From NCBI RefSeq assembly GCF_001422405.1, contig NZ_LMMV01000022.1, forward strand, positions 238,628-302,627: a DNA stretch of 64,000 nt. Direction: 5' to 3'. Below are positions 62,876 to 64,000 of the stretch, piece by piece. The stretch is from Pseudorhodoferax sp. Leaf267. GTDB taxonomy: Bacteria > Pseudomonadota > Gammaproteobacteria > Burkholderiales > Burkholderiaceae_C. Under the pieces are notes generated by a model that did no database searches, was not told where the DNA came from, and saw only the letters and a list, made by a program, of their open reading frames with translations. The position numbers and the translations under genes are program-made. How positions within the stretch are numbered: position 1 is the first letter of the stretch; each line of letters opens with the position of its first letter.

Positions 62876-63181
62876 CTACTTCTTGCAGCGCCCGTCGACG
62901 GGCGTGGAGCCGTCGCGGCACTCGGTCAGCACCGACGGGCGCGGTGCGGCGCCGGCCGCGCCTTCCTGCTGCACGTAGGCGATCTTCTTCTTGCCCATCG
63001 CGCAAGTGCCGACGATGCGGCCGGCCGTCGACTGGTCGGCCTCCAGCACGGTCACCGAGAACTGCGCCAGGCCGGCTTCGCGGATGCGCCCCTCGATCTG
63101 GGTGCGCAGCGCTTCGCAGTTGTCCTGGGCGAAGGCCGTGCCGGCCAGCAGCCCTGCGAGGGGGATGAACCAGAGTTTCAT
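62876..63181 (-). CDS. DUF1161 periplasmic protein
   Basis: A 101-residue exported protein. Signal peptide about 1-18 (ends AFAQ). The mature part has DNCEALRTQIEGRIREAGLA, then SVTVLEADQSTAGRIVGTCA and GKKKIAYVQ, the DUF1161 pattern including its Cys pair (NCEAL, GTCA). Function unknown. The tail ends in RCKK with two additional Cys (ECRDG, GRCKK), which is longer than in many relatives. Located 13 nt after the MFS gene stop, so probably in the same transcript. Confidence 0.88.
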   Translation of the reverse strand: MKLWFIPLAGLLAGTAFAQDNCEALRTQIEGRIREAGLAQFSVTVLEADQSTAGRIVGTCAMGKKKIAYVQQEGAAGAAPRPSVLTECRDGSTPVDGRCKK

Positions 63182-63194
63182 GGCTGCGAGTTTC

Positions 63195-64000
63195 TCACCG
63201 CGCCGGCTGCGGCACCAGGGCCCGGCGCGCGCGCAGCAGCAGGGCCGCTGCGATGGACATGTTGAGCAGGTTCCAGGCGATGCCGTTCAGAAAGGCAGCG
63301 CGGTAGCTGCCCGTGAGGTCGAACACCTTGCCCGACATCCAGCCGCCCAGCGCCATGCCCATCAGCGTGCACATCAGCACCGTGCCCACGCGCGCGCCGG
63401 CCTCGGCCGGCGGGAAATGCTCGCGCACGATGATGGCGTACGACGGCACGAGCCCGCCCTGGAACAGGCCGAACAGCGCGGACACCACGAACAGCGGCAC
63501 CAGGTCGTCGAACGGCAGGAACAGCAGCAGCGCCACGCACTGCAGGGCCGAGCCCAGCAGCAGCGTGCGCAGCCCGCCGATGCGGTCGCAGATGGCGCCC
63601 GAGATCAGCCGGCTGGCGATGCCGAAGCCCAGCATCACCGACAGCATCTGCGCGCCGCGTGCCGCGCCGAAGCCCAGGTCGGTGCAATAGGCCACGATGT
63701 GCACCTGCGGCATGGCCATGGCCACGCAGCAGGCCGTGCCGGCCACGCACAGCAGGCCCTGCGCCATGCCCAGCGACAGGCCGAAGGGCCGCAGCGAGGC
63801 CATGACGGCAGGCGTTGGGTTGCCGGGCGCGGCGGCCTGCAGCGCTGGTGGCCGCGCGCGCAGCAACAGCGCCAGGGCGGCCATCGTCACACTGCAGAAA
63901 AGGGCCATGCCCCGATAGGTTTGGCGCCATCCGACGGATGCGACGAAGTGTTGCACTACCGGGGGCCAGACCGTGCCGGCCAGGTAGTTGCCGCTGGCGC
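63195..64000 (-). CDS. MFS transporter, C-terminal part (5-prime end beyond window)
   Basis: The last 268 codons of an MFS transporter that enters from the right edge. It starts in frame as ASGNYLAGTVWPPVVQHFVA, then VGWRQTYRGMALFCSV, typical of oxalate/formate- or monocarboxylate-type MFS proteins. The central cytoplasmic motif and second half include GAICDRIGGLRTLLLGSALQ and LFGLFQGGLVPSYAIIVREH, followed by a final pair of helices. A GTG at 63956 is an internal codon, not the start. The substrate is unknown. Confidence 0.88.
   Translation of the reverse strand, partial: ASGNYLAGTVWPPVVQHFVASVGWRQTYRGMALFCSVTMAALALLLRARPPALQAAAPGNPTPAVMASLRPFGLSLGMAQGLLCVAGTACCVAMAMPQVHIVAYCTDLGFGAARGAQMLSVMLGFGIASRLISGAICDRIGGLRTLLLGSALQCVALLLFLPFDDLVPLFVVSALFGLFQGGLVPSYAIIVREHFPPAEAGARVGTVLMCTLMGMALGGWMSGKVFDLTGSYRAAFLNGIAWNLLNMSIAAALLLRARRALVPQPAR

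Overview
The window is GC-rich, with G or C at nearly every third codon position. Its gene content points to a betaproteobacterium of the order Burkholderiales, most likely family Comamonadaceae. The reasons are two Bug-type (tripartite tricarboxylate family) periplasmic binding proteins, a MerR-type LiuR leucine regulon, a PEP-CTERM protein, the C-rich/G-rich intergenic repeat typical of Acidovorax and Variovorax relatives, and a double-length UvrA. No rRNA, tRNA, CRISPR array, prophage or insertion sequence was found. The genus cannot be fixed from the sequence alone.

Layout. 1-4.6 kb: start of an MBL-fold hydrolase, then a leucine/isovalerate unit (LiuR-like MerR regulator, PaaI-type thioesterase, isovaleryl-CoA dehydrogenase, beta carbonic anhydrase, thiolase) with two perfect palindromic operators. 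4.6-11 kb: Uma2-fold protein, SDR, FMN-binding PPOX protein, exported M20 carboxypeptidase, acyl-CoA dehydrogenase, YchJ-like protein with a repeat-derived N-terminus, HAD phosphatase and GntR/HutC regulator. 11.1-13.4 kb: a sparse stretch with a small unknown ORF, an HNH-like zinc protein lacking its catalytic residues, and a THxN-type PEP-CTERM protein behind a sigma-54-like promoter. 13.4-19.3 kb (minus strand): a four-gene operon of a Tat-exported solute-binding protein, two amidases and a DHA2 exporter.

19.7-32.9 kb: TRIC-type membrane protein, AraC regulator, and the second leucine locus (acyl-CoA synthetase, methylcrotonyl-CoA carboxylase beta, methylglutaconyl-CoA hydratase, DUF4126 membrane protein, carboxylase alpha, GhrA-like reductase, HMG-CoA lyase). 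It runs on into a tightly coupled tail of LysE exporter, YbaK, DUF1289 and DsbA-fold isomerase genes. 32.9-42 kb: DUF3422 protein, an MHS-family transporter with a large periplasmic insertion and a clear terminator, and a 1,928-residue tandem UvrA with four ATPase domains. 42.2-49.8 kb: a self-contained uptake and catabolism operon (RpiR regulator, PotABCD-like ABC importer, class III aminotransferase, sphingosine-phosphate-lyase-like PLP enzyme). Its substrate is unknown, and it is the best candidate here for an undescribed pathway.

49.8-58.5 kb: SRPBCC protein, choice-of-anchor-I lipoprotein, and a probable organic- or sugar-acid cluster (SMP-30 lactonase, amino-acid-type binding protein, two Bug proteins, DapA/KdgD-family enzyme, divergent LysR). 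58.5-64 kb: Cof-like HAD phosphatase with a PMT/ArnT-type glycosyltransferase, release factor 3, a small DUF1161 periplasmic protein and the C-terminal part of an MFS transporter cut by the window edge.

How the genes work together: the two liu loci together cover isovaleryl-CoA to acetyl-CoA plus acetoacetate. The carbonic anhydrase could supply bicarbonate to the biotin-dependent carboxylase. Only the first locus carries LiuR operators; the second begins beside an AraC gene. REP-like repeats lie just after the carboxylase alpha gene and, remarkably, in frame inside the UvrA gene.
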